A stretch of DNA of 64,000 nt from Siphlonurus alternatus. Lineage: Eukaryota; Arthropoda; Insecta; Ephemeroptera; Siphlonuridae. Made by a program: the position numbers and the translations under genes. Positions 33,872-45,600 of the stretch are shown in pieces. The stretch lies in the NCBI GenBank assembly GCA_949825025.1, contig OX463781.1, forward strand, positions 5,001,370 through 5,065,369, given 5' to 3'. The first letter of the stretch is position 1. Every line of letters starts with the position of its first letter. A model generated the notes under the pieces. It saw only the letters and a list, made by a program, of their open reading frames with translations. It was not told the origin of the DNA and searched no databases.

Positions 33872-34609
33872 GGAGTATTGTCCTCAATTTTTTTTATTGC
33901 AGAAATGGATAGAGCGTGCAAAGTTATGCTACCCTGATTTTTTTCAGATTTTTTAGAGCCCGGGAAGTATTTTTAAAAAATTATTGAAAGTCCTTTTTGT
34001 GACGTCACGAGGCGACAAGTCCTATCTTTTTCTTAAAGGGGTACCAAAGTGAATACTTTTTTTACATGTTCGGGCAGCTACGAATTATTATGATAACCCT
34101 GTGGCTCAATATTTTCGTACAACGCCTAGTTATTTTACAATTAATTATTTAGATTGAAAAGTGAGTTTGATAACCGTTGGTTGATTCAAGTCGGTGCGCT
34201 CCAGCAGCAGCCGCTGATACGACGAGAATCTCCCGCGAATCGGGGGAACCTCCTCCCGCCCCCTTCTTGTCGTATCACCGGCCGCTGCGGCCGCGGGCAT
34301 GCTTGAATCAACCAACGGTTTTCAAACTCACTTTTCAAACTAAATAATTAATTGTAAAATAACTAGGCATCGTACGTAAATATTGAGCCACAGGGATATT
34401 AGAATAATTCGTAGCTGCCCGAACATGTAAAAAAAGTATTCACTTTGGTACCCCTTTAAGGAGCGGCGTCTCGTGACGTCACAAAAATAACTTTCAATAA
34501 TTTTTAAAAAATAGTTCCCGTGCTCTAAAAAATCTGAAAAAAATCAGGGTAGCATAACTTTGCACCCTCTATCCATTTCTGCAATAAAAAAAATTGAGGA
34601 CAATACTCC
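33872..34609. mobile_element. foldback MITE A copy 2 (variant), carrying B inside
   Basis: Termini GGAGTATTGTCCTCAATTT and AAATTGAGGACAATACTCC, with AT at both junctions. Arms carry TTGCAGAAATGGATAGAG, GTTATGCTACCCTG and TTTTTGTGACGTCACG with inverses. A B element fills the centre. The copy at 59691 is the same variant without B. Confidence 0.9.
34037..34455. mobile_element. foldback MITE B copy 2, nested in A
   Basis: A 419-bp element with termini AGGGGTACCAAAGTGAATAC and GTATTCACTTTGGTACCCCT and a TTAA target duplication at 34033-34036 and 34456-34459. The centre CTCCCGCGAATCGGGGG is intact, so this copy is the empty-site reference for A inside B copy 1. Confidence 0.93.
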
Positions 34610-34750
34610 ATTGTCGTAACAAACCATTTTTTTTTTTTTTTTATTATACAGTGTGTCCGATGAAAATTTTTTATTGTTAATCATGTTACCTAGCAAAGAA
34701 CTTAACGAAATGGCATTGTGGGCGCTAATTACACGTTTTAATTTTTATAA

Positions 34751-35221
34751 TGAACAACCAACATGAATTTTTTTTTTTTTTGCAGAAATGAATAGAGGAA
34801 TAAAGGGTATTATACTGGGAGTCGTGCTCCTGTAATCCAGCTATCTGGAGGCTTCATTTTGCACAGTCAGACCTAAAAAGAAAAGCTTCCAAATTGCTGA
34901 GTTACAGGAGGCTGCCATGACCCCCAAATTATGGTGAATTATGCTGCTCTGAATTTTTCAGATACTTTTGAGTCCTGCAATGGAAGTATTTTTGAATAAT
35001 TATTGAAAATGCAGCCATAGCCCCTGGAGGCGTCAATAGGCGTCTAGACCCTTTGCCTTCTTTTATTAAGGATTCAGGGGGAAAACATATATTGCAGAAC
35101 TTTCAATTATTATTTTATAAATAGTTCCGGGACTAAAAAAAATCCTGAAAAAAATTCAGAGTAACATAATTTAGTACCTTCTATTTATTTCTGCACTAAA
35201 AAATTTTCATGTCGGTAGTCC
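34751..35221. mobile_element. foldback MITE A copy 3 with an inserted hairpin
   Basis: Outer arms ACCAACATGAATTTT, TTGCAGAAATGAATAGAGG and the inverse near 35220. At 34815-34935 an inserted segment has inverted phrases GTGCTCCTGTAATCCAGC and GCTGAGTTACAGGAGGCTG. The centre carries CCCCTGGAGGCGTCAATAGG. Confidence 0.8.
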
Positions 35222-35329
35222 ATTAACAGTCTTTAAGCATGTAAATTAACAATTGACCTATGCTGTATCGGGAAGAAAACGTTGTTTAAACAACATTTAT
35301 TTTTATTATTATTAGACGGAGTTACACTG

Positions 35330-35505
35330 ACTGTTGTTGATAAATTAAGGATAGCCCGGCCACAAAGCTGCACAGATTACTGCGGTAGGAAGATCACACG
35401 GCTGCCGGGAGGATTAAATGGCACCCCATTATGTCACCTCGCCCGGCAGTCGGGATTAGGACGTCACCTGGCTGTGATATGCGGGATTTGAACTGTCATT
35501 TAACT
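35330..35505 (-). mobile_element. probable SINE fragment
   Basis: On the minus strand a B-box-like AGTTCAAATCCCGC is followed by a GC-rich body (CAGCCAGGTGACGTCCTAAT, CCCGACTGCCGGGCGAGG). The A box is missing or decayed. The GC content is far above the flanks. A single copy, so the assignment is tentative. Confidence 0.4.
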
Positions 35506-35929
35506 CACGTGAATTAAGGTTGACGTCAATATTAAACAAGATTATCATGTAACGTTGGAAAATGGCCAGGATTTTTTATAGATTTAATCAAATTTTGATT
35601 AAATTATATAATATAATATTACGTATCAAACAAGGTATAAAGAAGGCTGAAATACAGAAAGGTGAGAAAATTTTATTTTGTTTGTTTTAAAATGAGTTTC
35701 AGCAGTAAAACTGAAAAAATAGGGGGGCAAAATTAAATTCTGAAACTTTGTTATGAAATCAAAAATTGTTTCAATTAAGAGAAAGTCTGAGATGAAATAA
35801 ATTTCTTATTTTTTCCTCTAATAAACTCTTTTCATAATTCATAATCTTTATTGTTTTTCGATTGATTGTACAATATAAGCAAGTCAATAATATTAAACTC
35901 AAGACATAACGTCGATCGTCCATTTGCCT

Positions 35930-36126
35930 TTTGTCCTCATATTTTGCACCATTTTAGTGGAAAAGTAAGATGGAAAAAGACGAGATTTCTTCTTGAGCAT
36001 AAAAAATTGGAAATATTTTCTTCATTTCATCCTCACTTTGAGCAAAGAGGAGAGAAGATGTGTTTTAGAGGTAAAAAGATTAGGTTTAGATGTGTAAAGG
36101 ATGAGTTGAAGACGTAATCAACTAGG
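35930..36126 (-). mobile_element. MITE-C copy 13, partial
   Basis: TTTGCACCATTTTAGTGG, TTTCATCCTCACTTTGAGC and GGTTTAGATGTGTAAAGGAT are well kept. The other end (35770-35930) is replaced by unrelated AT-rich sequence. Confidence 0.8.
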
Positions 36127-36715
36127 ATCGAGCGATCAAATTTGTGACATGATATCCAATCAGTGATTCACATAGCTGATCTTTGTGACGTCTTTTATCA
36201 AATTTTATTGATAAAATAGGAAGAAATTATATATAAATTTTATACGTATATCAAAATTATACGTGCATGAAAATAACAATTTAATTTGGAAATATTATAT
36301 ATATTATATTCTTTACTGACGTTATGCATTTTCGTTGCATTGACCTTTTTTATAAAAATGTTATTGCCTCAGTTTTTCAATTTTCCCCCAACATACTTAA
36401 ATTTTATTGTATTATTTAAATAACAAAAGCATATCAATAAGAGAAACAAATAAAGAAATACTTAAGAATTATGCATTTGTATATTAAAAGTATAATGCGT
36501 TTTCACATTTTTTATTAGCAGGTTGATAGTTAGTGGTACCACCTATAGAAGTGCATTAAATGCAACGTAGTAATAAACTTGTACTTTATGCCTCGAGTGC
36601 CAATAGCGTCCAGCACTTGCTACTAATTTGTATCCACTTCAATTTACTTGGTCATATTCGCATGCAAGTTAACTGCAGCTCTTAAGAAAGTGTAATAAAA
36701 AGTTTGACTTTTGTC

Positions 36716-36716
<1 letters not shown>

Positions 36717-36746
<30 letters not shown>

Positions 36747-36840
36747 GTTGTTTATTGAGAATTGGTACAGGAAAAAAACAGTACACAAAGCCCAATGGGT
36801 GACGTGAAAAAATGTTAAGTTGACTGTGCTGCCCTCTGTT
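36717..36840 (-). mobile_element. LINE/SINE 3' end with (TTA)n tail
   Basis: On the minus strand, GGGCTTTGTGTACTG and ACCAATTCTCAATAAACAAC run into about ten TTA units (36717-36746), a common non-LTR 3' arrangement. No coding part is attached. Confidence 0.6.
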
Positions 36841-36870
36841 AAGTGTCACGAGAAGCTTGGTAAGCAGACT

Positions 36871-37119
36871 TGAGTTGAAATGTGTTTCATATTTTCTTCG
36901 CTATTAAGCTCTCTACACGTCTATCCTATTTTGCACCATTTTAGAGGAAAAAAGACGAGATTATATCTTCCTTCTTCTTCTTGAGCACAAAATGTTGGAA
37001 ATATTGTCTTCATTTTATCATCACTTTGAGCGAGGAGAAAATAAGATGTGTTATATAGGTTAAAAGATTAAATTTTGACGTGTAAAGGACGATTTGAAGA
37101 CGAATTTTTTCAACTCGGG
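36871..37119 (-). mobile_element. MITE-C copy 14
   Basis: It has TTTTGCACCATTTTAGAGG, ATCATCACTTTGAGCGAGG and both ends (TGAGTTGAAATGTG and TTTTTTCAACTCGGGG). Uninterrupted. Confidence 0.9.
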
Positions 37120-37728
37120 GAATATTTGAGTTCATCAATTAATTATTTCAGGTATTTTAAAGAAAAGTGAAATCATTATTTAAAATATCACTGTTTTTGT
37201 TAAATATATATTATATAAGGATTTTTTATTAAAATAGTATGGATTTTCAATATTTCAAATAATTTACATTGTAACGTACGAGTATTATGCATCTGTCAGT
37301 AACATAAAATATCACGCAATATATTGAACATGCGACAAAATTATAAAAAAGAAGGATGACAAAGAATTCAATCCATCTTTATTATATTTATTGAAATGTT
37401 TGAATTAATTTTCTTGTTACTAAAGAATCATTAATTTCTACTTAGAAGCAGAATCTTTCACAATCTGCTTATTGATGTAAAGTGTAAAAAATATATAAAC
37501 TAATGGACATTTTTTTTTTTTTTTTTTAAAATTCCCTAAAATTCAAATCTTCTTTCCTAAAGGCTTTTATTATTCGTTAAAGAGAATAATAAATTCAATG
37601 TAAATACCAAAAATGCTCATAAAAAGACAAGGCAAACCATGTTTTAAAAGTTTCATATGGCCTTTTTATTATAATATATTAGGACTTTCGATATTATGAT
37701 GAGTTTTACTCGCAAGTAAAATAAATTA
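37120..37728. other. AT-rich sequence, no gene seen
   Basis: Nothing recognisable beyond a T-run near 37510. Confidence 0.4.
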
Positions 37729-37732
37729 TTAA

Positions 37733-37968
37733 CCCTGCACATTATCATGATAAATTTTTGTTACACGCTTTTAAGGGGGAGGGGGGGGGGGGCGAAACAA
37801 CCCGCTATTTATATTACATGTTAAAAAAATAAATTTTTTTGTCACTATTTCTTCATGAACATTGATAGGTGGCTAACTAAGGGTTACAATATTTTTAGAA
37901 TTTTTTGGCAGTGTTTTCCCGCTTCTAAAGATTTACGGGTCATATTGACCCCTCTGGCAATGCTAGTG
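37733..37968. mobile_element. piggyBac-like MITE Q copy 1
   Basis: Flanked by TTAA at 37729-37732 and 37969-37972. The left end is CCCTGCACATTATC and the right end GGCAATGCTAGTG. Internal GAAACAACCCGCTATTTA and AAAGATTTACGGGTCATATT match the copy at 45601. Confidence 0.85.
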
Positions 37969-38504
37969 TTAATCAAATAATAATAAAAAATGCTCCAGGT
38001 CATTTTATGTAACAATAAAGGTCTCAACGTGACCTCTTTTTGTCAATGTATGACCTGAAATTTCACCCTTAGCAGCTGTGTGGGAAAGTGGTATATAAAA
38101 TACTGTAATCATAAAAAAATAGTAAAAAAATGTTGCTAGTAGGGAATTCGATTGTGTTTCAATCTTGATTTACAATATGCTGGTCTCTAACATCACGTGA
38201 ATCATTAATTTTGACCTCAATCACCCCCACCCTCCCTGACACACCCCTACAGAATAAATGAGTTGAATGATTGCGTGCTGGTTTTATTGACTAACTACTA
38301 CACTAAAAATAATTACACAGAAACGTCCACAGCTTTGTTTAACATGTTCTCCGCAAATTTGATTTTTTTTATCTTATTTGCATAAATTGCTTCATTTTTT
38401 GTTTAAAAAAAATCTGTAAAACCAAAGCTATTTTTTTTAATTAAATTTACAACTTGAATTGTTAAATGTATTGAAATCAAATGTAGATTATTCCAAATAA
38501 AATT

Positions 38505-38826
38505 GAAAGTACGGAGTATCGACCTCAAAAATTTGTATGGCAGAAATAAATAATAGTGAACAGTTATGCAATTTATTTATTTTTGCAGATTTTTTGAGAC
38601 CTGGAAATTATTTTTAAAAAATTGTTGAAAATGCAGAGTGGCGTCAAGAGGCTCCTTCTTAATAAAAAGGACATGACAAAAAGGCGGATGGGTTAAAACC
38701 GGAATTTCTATTATTTTTTTTAGAAATACTACAAAATATTTGAAAAAAATCAGATTGATGACATAATTTTGCACCCAATATTAATTTTTGCAATAAAGTT
38801 TTTGAGGCCAATAGTACAGTACTCTA
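38505..38826. mobile_element. foldback MITE A copy 4, diverged
   Basis: ACGGAGTATCGACCTCAAAA and its inverse near 38820, TGGCAGAAATAAATAATAG and GAGACCTGGAAATTATTTTT are recognisable A phrases. Many substitutions make this an older copy. Confidence 0.75.
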
Positions 38827-39022
38827 TTGTGAATTCATGATATCAAGTTTAAAGTCCAAAGAGGTGATAATTTTTCCCCTTCAAGTTTACATGCAGGAAG
38901 ACACGTGCAGTTGATGAATTCTGCTGTCTCCGTGATACTTGGGGATGAAATGTTGGCGCATTTCGTGGTAACATATCATCCCTCATCTTGGCATGGAGAT
39001 GCTAACACCTCTCACTGCCCCG

Positions 39023-39125
<103 letters not shown>

Positions 39126-39165
39126 AATTCTTCATTGTTCCTTACATGTCTACAACTTTTAATTA

Positions 39166-39576
39166 TAGTTGAAATAATTTTCATTTTTTATTAAGCTCTC
39201 TTCTCTCCTCGTCTAATGCCCTCCCATTTTGTACCATTTTAGAGGAAAAAAGACGAGATTACGTATTCTTTCCTCTTATATATTGATTATTAAATTTTAG
39301 AAATATTGGGCGCGATTCACGAAGCAGTTAGCCAGGTTTCTAACCACGTTTAGCTTAACCACGTTTAACTAGATGGTTTAACACGTAAAACAGGTATAAT
39401 TAAACGTGGCTAAGCTAAACGTGGTTAGAAACCTGGCTAACTTCTTCATGAATCGCACCCATTATCTCCATTTCATACTCACTGTGAGTGAAAAGGAAAT
39501 AAGATGTGTTTTTGAGGTAAAAAGATTAGGTTTAGACGTGTAAATGATGAGTTGAAGACGTAATTTTTCAACTAGG
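39166..39576 (-). mobile_element. MITE-C copy 15, interrupted by F
   Basis: Ends AGTTGAAATAATTTTC and TAATTTTTCAACTAGG. C sequence AGAAATATT / ATCTCCATTTCAT is split by palindrome F at 39308-39460, with ATT repeated. Confidence 0.9.
39308..39460. mobile_element. palindromic MITE F copy 2, nested in C
   Basis: Termini GGGCGCGATTCACGAAGCAG and GAATCGCACCC. Arms AGGTTTCTAACCACGTTTAG with inverse; the asymmetric core reads GGTTTAACACGTAAAACAGG. ATT is duplicated at 39305-39307 and 39461-39463. Confidence 0.92.
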
Positions 39577-39756
39577 CATAATTATATCTAAAGGAAATAA
39601 AATGCGTAAAAAAACTTTTTCATGCTGCATATAATTATATTAACATAGCCTGAATGCGTATATTACACACTGAACATAGCCTGAATGTGTATATATTATA
39701 CACACTGCGCTTCACATTTAATGGTGCTTGTGTAATGTTCTCGGTGATTGATTTTG

Positions 39757-39985
39757 ACAGTTCGCAATGAAGGAATTTACATGATATTCTTTCAGGAAGT
39801 AGCAGGAGAGTTTCTGGTACTCTTTTTTTTTTATTTCAGTGTTATAATATCACAAATAGGTCAGTATTACTACATGAAAACACCATGTACTGTTTAAAAA
39901 CTGAATTATAAACAGAAGAGCTGCAAACTTCACACTTCCAGCTACTTCCGGAAGGAATATCAAATTAATTTGACTATAGCTGCAT
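39757..39985. mobile_element. mariner-like MITE W copy 1, eroded left end
   Basis: AGAGCTGCAAACTTCACAC, CTACTTCCGGAAGGAAT and AATTTGACTATA match the right part of the W copies at 43330 and 61958. The left arm is rearranged. Confidence 0.7.
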
Positions 39986-40165
39986 GCGTTGATGGGTCGA
40001 TCCCACGGAACTTCCGATCGCTGAACTCGCTACAAACGTGTAGAGGAACACGCTCGTTTGCCAACACCGCAAATAAGTCTGAGCCACACGCGAGTAAAAT
40101 CTAAGAATGAATAATGTGTAACTTATGCTGAAATATATTTCAAATCAAAACCAATTATATGAAAG

Positions 40166-40287
40166 ACAATCACTGCGTTTACATGACGATGTTTGATACG
40201 CATTCGTTGACGACGGATAATGTTATTCTTATGAGGCGTCGTCAACGGATACATCTTAAACCCCGTCATGTGAACGTAGTAATTGTG
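40166..40287. mobile_element. palindromic MITE P copy 2
   Basis: ACTGCGTTTACATGACG and ACGCATTCGTTGACGACG pair with CGTCGTCAACGGATAC and CGTCATGTGAACGTAGT, as in the copy at 14174. Confidence 0.85.
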
Positions 40288-40493
40288 TGCCTATATAGAA
40301 ACCTAATTCAAAATATTGCATGTAGTTGCAAGTAATGTAATTTGTTTACGCATTATTCTTTCTAAATTGTGACGCAATATTATTTTTTAAAAAAAGAATA
40401 GAAAACAATGTATATTTATCATAATTATAATTGTTATTTGAAAGACATAATAGTGATTACAATTATAATATACAGTATATTCTTCTAATTATC

Positions 40494-40705
40494 ACAATTA
40501 GGGGGTTCGGATAGTGCCTTCATATCACACCATATTGTATGGAATCGATGGAATTGTATAACTTTGTATGATAAAACTTTAGAAACGTACGATCGATGCA
40601 ATACGATACGAAGCTGTGTGCGCTTACTCCTAATCATATAGGTTATTATTTTTTTTTTATCATACACTGCGAAATAATGCGATTCTGTGTGAGACAGCCT
40701 TTATA
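40494..40705. mobile_element. possible foldback element V
   Basis: The phrase ATACGATACGAAGCTGTGTG followed by TCATACACTGCGAAATAATG recurs in modified form at 62610-62730 (GATACGAAGCTG and TCATACGTTGCGAAACCATG). Two copies imply a repeat family. Boundaries are uncertain. Confidence 0.45.
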
Positions 40706-40939
40706 GAATAATAATTCATAAGAATTAAAATCATAAATTTATACCTCCTTCACTCAATTCAATAGCTAATACAATTTTAATATAACTGCGTCTGCTCTTC
40801 AAGAACAATATTTAGGTTAGGTGCAAGAATGGACTTTCCTAAATCTCGCTGCAATAAAGATATTAAAAAAATTAAATCAATGTTTTAAATGTATTATTAG
40901 CATTAAAATACCGTAATATTTCCCCTTCCCTCCCCCTAG

Positions 40940-41059
40940 ACAAGACGAACACAAGATGAAGTTTCCGGTGTTCTCCATTGAGTCCTCGAGATCTTGCGGA
41001 GCTTCAAGACTCTCGATGTCAGTCAATGCACGGTGCTTATCAAACTCGGACAAAGGCAG
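40940..41059 (+). CDS. candidate 120-nt internal exon, unidentified gene
   Basis: A strong acceptor (TTCCCTCCCCCTAG, ending at 40939) and a donor CAG|GTATAAA (41060) bracket 120 nt of about 50% GC inside AT-rich DNA. Only one plus frame is open: one leading base, 39 codons including QDEHKMKFPVFSIESS, then two trailing bases. The sequence belongs to no repeat family in the window. I recognise no protein domain. It could be an exon of a plus-strand gene or a long non-coding RNA, or chance. The minus strand is also open here but lacks good splice sites. Confidence 0.3.
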
Positions 41060-41494
41060 GTATAAATAGAATCCTTAATTGAGCCAATTGAAGTGGTTTT
41101 CTTACCTCTTTTCATATAATTGTTCGTGAAATATTTATTAAATAAAACAACCTTTTCAGAAAACTTAACTCATAAAAACATTTACGTTAAGTATTTTCAA
41201 GTAGTTGGTTGAAGGCTATAAAAGTTTATTTAGAACGATAAATATAATAAAGTATTAATATATAATAAATAAACTTCAATATAAAAAAATATAGTTAAAA
41301 ACTATTTTTTATGTTATTGATGTTATTGAACATTGTGCATTAATTTATAATTATTTAAACATCTCTTGTCATTAAAAGTTATGAAACCATTTTTAATAAA
41401 TTATTTCATTCTCTATTTAATTTTTTTATCATCAGACTTTTAACTATTTACTAAGAAGCAAGTTTAAAATTTAAAACCCCGAACTTTCCGATTC
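41060..41494. other. AT-rich sequence, no gene seen
   Basis: Nothing recognised. Confidence 0.4.
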
Positions 41495-41768
41495 CCTAAC
41501 TTGAGAGTTTCGCGGGCTCTTCCGGAATGGGGGTGGCCACGGCCCGGCCTTGCAATTCCATCTCAGCATTTGCTTATGACTGAGGGAAACGTTGAAACCT
41601 CAGCAAGGATGGACACTACAGCTTTTATCAATGGACCGGAAGTGCAATCGTCCAAAGTCAAGGGAACTACATAGTGGAAAAGCGCAATGATTTACCCTTG
41701 GGTGCAAAATGTGATTTCTGTTTTGGTGATTTGACGAGACCCGGTCAAGCGCACAACGCCTCACCTCC
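41495..41768 (-). mobile_element. 5S rRNA-derived SINE copy 2
   Basis: The minus-strand head reads GCGCTTGACCGGGTCTCGTC then AAATCACC, as at 15064. It is followed by CACTTCCGGTCCATTGAT, the core CTGAGGTTTCAACG, GCAAATGCTGAGATGG, and GGCCGTGGCCACCCCC, which parallels the SINE-J body. The 5S-like head is shorter than in copy 1. Confidence 0.75.
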
Positions 41769-42060
41769 TACTATATTAAATGTTACAATAATAATGCACT
41801 TCCTTGAAGATATCAACTAGTGCTTGCATGGCTAAAACGGGACCACATTTATAATAGTTTTCAGTACAGTAAAGTTGAACGTAAACCTGCGTGATTTACT
41901 TTAAAAACTAATAAAAAGGATTTGATTCCTTGCATTTTGTTGTCGATATAATTATTGAATGTGCACTAAAAACAATATTTCAATGTTAAAAAAAAGTGTT
42001 GTATAACATAATACCTTATATTTAATTTTAAAATTTCACAATTTTTCATAAGTTGGCCTT

Positions 42061-42335
42061 TAAACCAATACGATCAGTTTGCTGATTTTTAATCGGAAAG
42101 TCATGTGTTCGATCCCAGTCAACGCCGGAATTTTCCATTGTACACTCCTTGGGATACTCTGAAAGTTTCCCCCTTCTGCATCCTTGTTAATCACCATGCA
42201 CCGTAGCCACCCTTGTTTTGGATGAGAACCACAAAATTCTAAGCAATCTAAGTGAAGTGCTAGGAAGTTCAATTCACTCACTTACGACGAGATTACCCTA
42301 CAACAATGTACAGTTCAGGGAGAAAATTGCTTTGA
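42061..42335 (+). mobile_element. SINE-J-like copy with unusual middle
   Basis: The B box is GTCATGTGTTCGATCCCAG, and the SINE-J tail is CTAGGAAGTTCAATTCACTC with CTACAACAATGTACAGTTCA. The centre instead holds GCATCCTTGTTAATCACCAT, a phrase of palindrome H. Either H inserted and partly decayed, or H arose from such a SINE. Confidence 0.6.
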
Positions 42336-42489
42336 AATAACGTATTGGAGCATTCGATGACTATTGTACAGTAATTTATTTCACCCAAAGGGGGCAGGAA
42401 GTTTGGATTTTATCGCTCCCAGGAAATATCTTGTTTAGACTTATTGTTGTCAAAGATGCTTCCTTATATTAAATTGAAAGATTTGCACT

Positions 42490-42730
42490 CCCTAGTTGAA
42501 GAATTTTGTCTTCAACTCATCCTATACGCGTCTATAAATCTAATCCATTACGTCAAAAACACATCTTAATTCCTCCTCGCTTAAAGTAAGGATGAAATGG
42601 AGATAATTTTTACAACATTTAATGAGAGGAATGAAGACGCAATATTGTCTTTTTTCCTCTAAAAAGGTGCAAAATATTAGAAAATTAGACGAAGAGAGAG
42701 CTTAATAGCGAATAAAAGATGAAATTTGGG
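42490..42730 (+). mobile_element. MITE-C copy 16
   Basis: It begins CCCTAGTTGAAGAATTTTG and is complete up to GAATAAAAGATGAAATTTGG. The last bases are replaced. Confidence 0.85.
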
Positions 42731-43329
42731 TACTCGACACAAGAGGATGATTAATGGAGGCGCAGCTGTGCTCCTGTCATCCAGAATATCTTGTTGTCTC
42801 TCTTACGTCATGTCGGGAGTAAAGGTGAATAAAATATCAACTCGTGAAACAATTTATCAACATTTTAAACCATGTGTCTCATAGCTTGTGACATAATATT
42901 TCAAATGTTAAACAACAAAAATGTTAAACAAGTAAAATGAAGATTTTTTTTCTTTTTTTCTGAATACTGTGGTGATAATGATTTGTTCTTATTAACAGTT
43001 AAATTTAATTTTTAATAAGACTTTACAATTAAGTTATGTATTGAAGAATTTTAAAAACTTTTATATTTAGCCACCGGCCGGGGCAAAAGAATTTGTCAAA
43101 AAAATAAGAAAAAAGTATGACAACTTACATCAAAAAATTATGACTTTATCATTATAATGATTAGTGATAACCTGATAACTGATAAGTGATGTTTATGTAC
43201 ACATTTTTATTTTTGCAAATATATTCAATATATTTCAATGAATTACTAAACATTCCTCCGCTTAAATTGAAAATATAATATATAAATTCCTTGTCAATGT
43301 TCAATTGAAAATTATATTTTTTAAACAAT
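42731..43329. other. AT-rich sequence, no gene seen
   Basis: The phrase GCTGTGCTCCTGTCATCCAG at 42765 resembles the hairpin inserted in A copy 3. Nothing else recognised. Confidence 0.35.
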
Positions 43330-43552
43330 TACTGTCAAATTTGCATGATATTCCCTCCGGAAGTAGCTGGAAGTGTAAGGTTTCTGGTCTTCTTATTCAT
43401 ATTAAAATTTCAGCGTTAGAATTTCACACATAGGTCAGTACTTCTACTTCAAATCACTATGTTAAGTTTCAAAACTGAATCACAAACAGAAGAGCTGCAA
43501 ACTTCATACTTCCGGTTACTACCGGAAGGAATTTAAATTAATTTGACTGTAT
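43330..43552. mobile_element. mariner-like MITE W copy 2
   Basis: CTGTCAAATTTGCATGATAT, CCCTCCGGAAGTAGCTGGAA and the inverse side TACTACCGGAAGGAATTT and AATTTGACTGTA. The right TA is retained. Confidence 0.85.
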
Positions 43553-45596
43553 CATTGATATTTGATTTAATATATTTTTTCTTTTTTTTTTCCTTTATTC
43601 TTTATCAACACCATTTTGTTGAACATGTGGTGAACACATCGGAGGTCAGTATAAAAGTATCGTCGCTCCTTCTCGCTAATGCAGCAAGCAGAACCTGAAC
43701 TATAAATATGCAGAACTGTCTCGTAGAATGAAATTTTAATATTTTAACAATAAGTTCACAGCGGTGGGTGCAACAAACGTTGTGATTATCCTAACATATC
43801 TGAGATTTTGTATGTTATAATTATATCATATGTAAATCTATAATATGTGATGTCTTCAGATGTATGTATCTTCAGATCTAAATTAAAATATGGTTAAAAT
43901 CAAGTCAGATCAATAAGGAAATGGAGGGAGTTAATAGATTTTGATGAATTTCACATATGTTACACATCTGACCTAGGATGATGAGGTTTGGATATTAATT
44001 TTTCAAATTTCGAAAAAACCCGAAATTCAAAAAAGTTTAAAAAATGAATAAAAAGACCAATCTTGAGAGATAAAAAAATTTGTATCTCAAATTATGTTCC
44101 ACATAAAATTACAAAATAAATTTATTTAGGTTTATAGTAGAATTGCCAAACTTTTTTGCATTGACGATGTTGACCTTGAAAATTTATTAAGGTCAAAGGT
44201 CAGAGGTCAAATTACAAACAGCATATAATTTCATAGCAGGGCCCCTAGCTAAAAAAATTGAAGATATAGGTTTTGAAGAGTGTTTCTTCCAATAATTATA
44301 TAACCAACAATAGTTCAAAATAAATAAAATAAAATATATATATATTAAATATTTTTACTGCAATATAGAGAAGTCATATAATAATATTATTCTAGTGTAT
44401 TGCAATTCTTCTAAAATATGAAATAACATGAAATGTTAAGAAAAGAATAAAATGTGGTAGTAAAAACCTGAGATATTTTTCATACAACATGTCGTACAGA
44501 GTTCACATTAACTGCATTGTTGAGAGGAAAGAAATAACATAGAAACATAAACTTGAAAAAAATAAAATCTGATGTTACAATATTACTTTCAAGTTATTAT
44601 TTGAAGTTTTGCTTGAATATGTTCTAACATCATTTTTTATTTTCAATAAAAATAACGATTTGACATTGTTTAAAGAGACATACACTTCTGGACACCACGA
44701 ACGTTACTGCTGCTTTGTTTGTGGACGTTACCACGCGGTCTATAGAGGTGCGGTGAACCAAAACTATTTTTATATTGATAGACTGGGTGCTCTTCTTACC
44801 TCACCCGAAATTACAAATCTGCATCTCTTTGTCTAGTGGAGCTGCAGCTTTATATGAAGTGAGGCAGGAGTAACTTTGTGCTGCCTTGAAGTGTGCAGAA
44901 CTAAATATCATATAATTTAAATACTTTATTATTATTTCAAATCCTATAGTGATACTACTAAAGAATCAGATTACAAAATTCATAAATTATTTATATAATA
45001 ATATGCTATAAGAAATAGAATTAATCACATCATAATTTTGACAACATCACCGAAGTGGTTTGTAATACCGGCGATCGCGTGGCTCCTCCCCGGGAGTACG
45101 AAATTTCATTTATCGGACTTTTTTCCCAAGTATTTCAACCCTCCGTAGAACACAAGGGTCTTAGAAAGAAGGATGGCTCACTACAGAGAGCACATGACGT
45201 CATCAGATGTGTCAGGTGGTGAACTGACTCTTAGTGACGTCACATTGAATTTGGAACTGAACCCTCCTTGTCTTTTGTTCAAGATTTTTAATGTGATAGT
45301 GTAAGTGTATTTATGAATATTTATTGAGCCTCATGCACTTACTTAGTTAATGATTGGTAGTCACGTTACAGATTGTCATCAAATTATATGTTTTGGTTTC
45401 CCCTCCCTGATTTCAAACCAAATTTATATGTTTTATTATTAACTGTACAATCTGTATTAACAAAATATAACTCTAAACTAAATATATTGGATTTTATATT
45501 TTTAACTTTTTTAAAATATATTTAATAGAACAAATAAATTTGTTTTTTCTTTCCAATGTTTGAGGAGAAAAAATACCAAAGTATAATTATATTTAC
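43553..45596. other. long stretch without supported gene
   Basis: Mostly AT-rich. Positions 44690-44870 and 45060-45260 are richer in GC and non-repetitive in the window. A 75-codon plus frame at 44609-44836 matches no protein I know and has no supporting splice or initiation context. Confidence 0.35.
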
Positions 45597-45600
45597 TTAA

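Noticed and set aside
44609..44836. 75-codon plus-strand frame
   Set aside because: No domain, splice or promoter support in AT-rich DNA. It could be chance.
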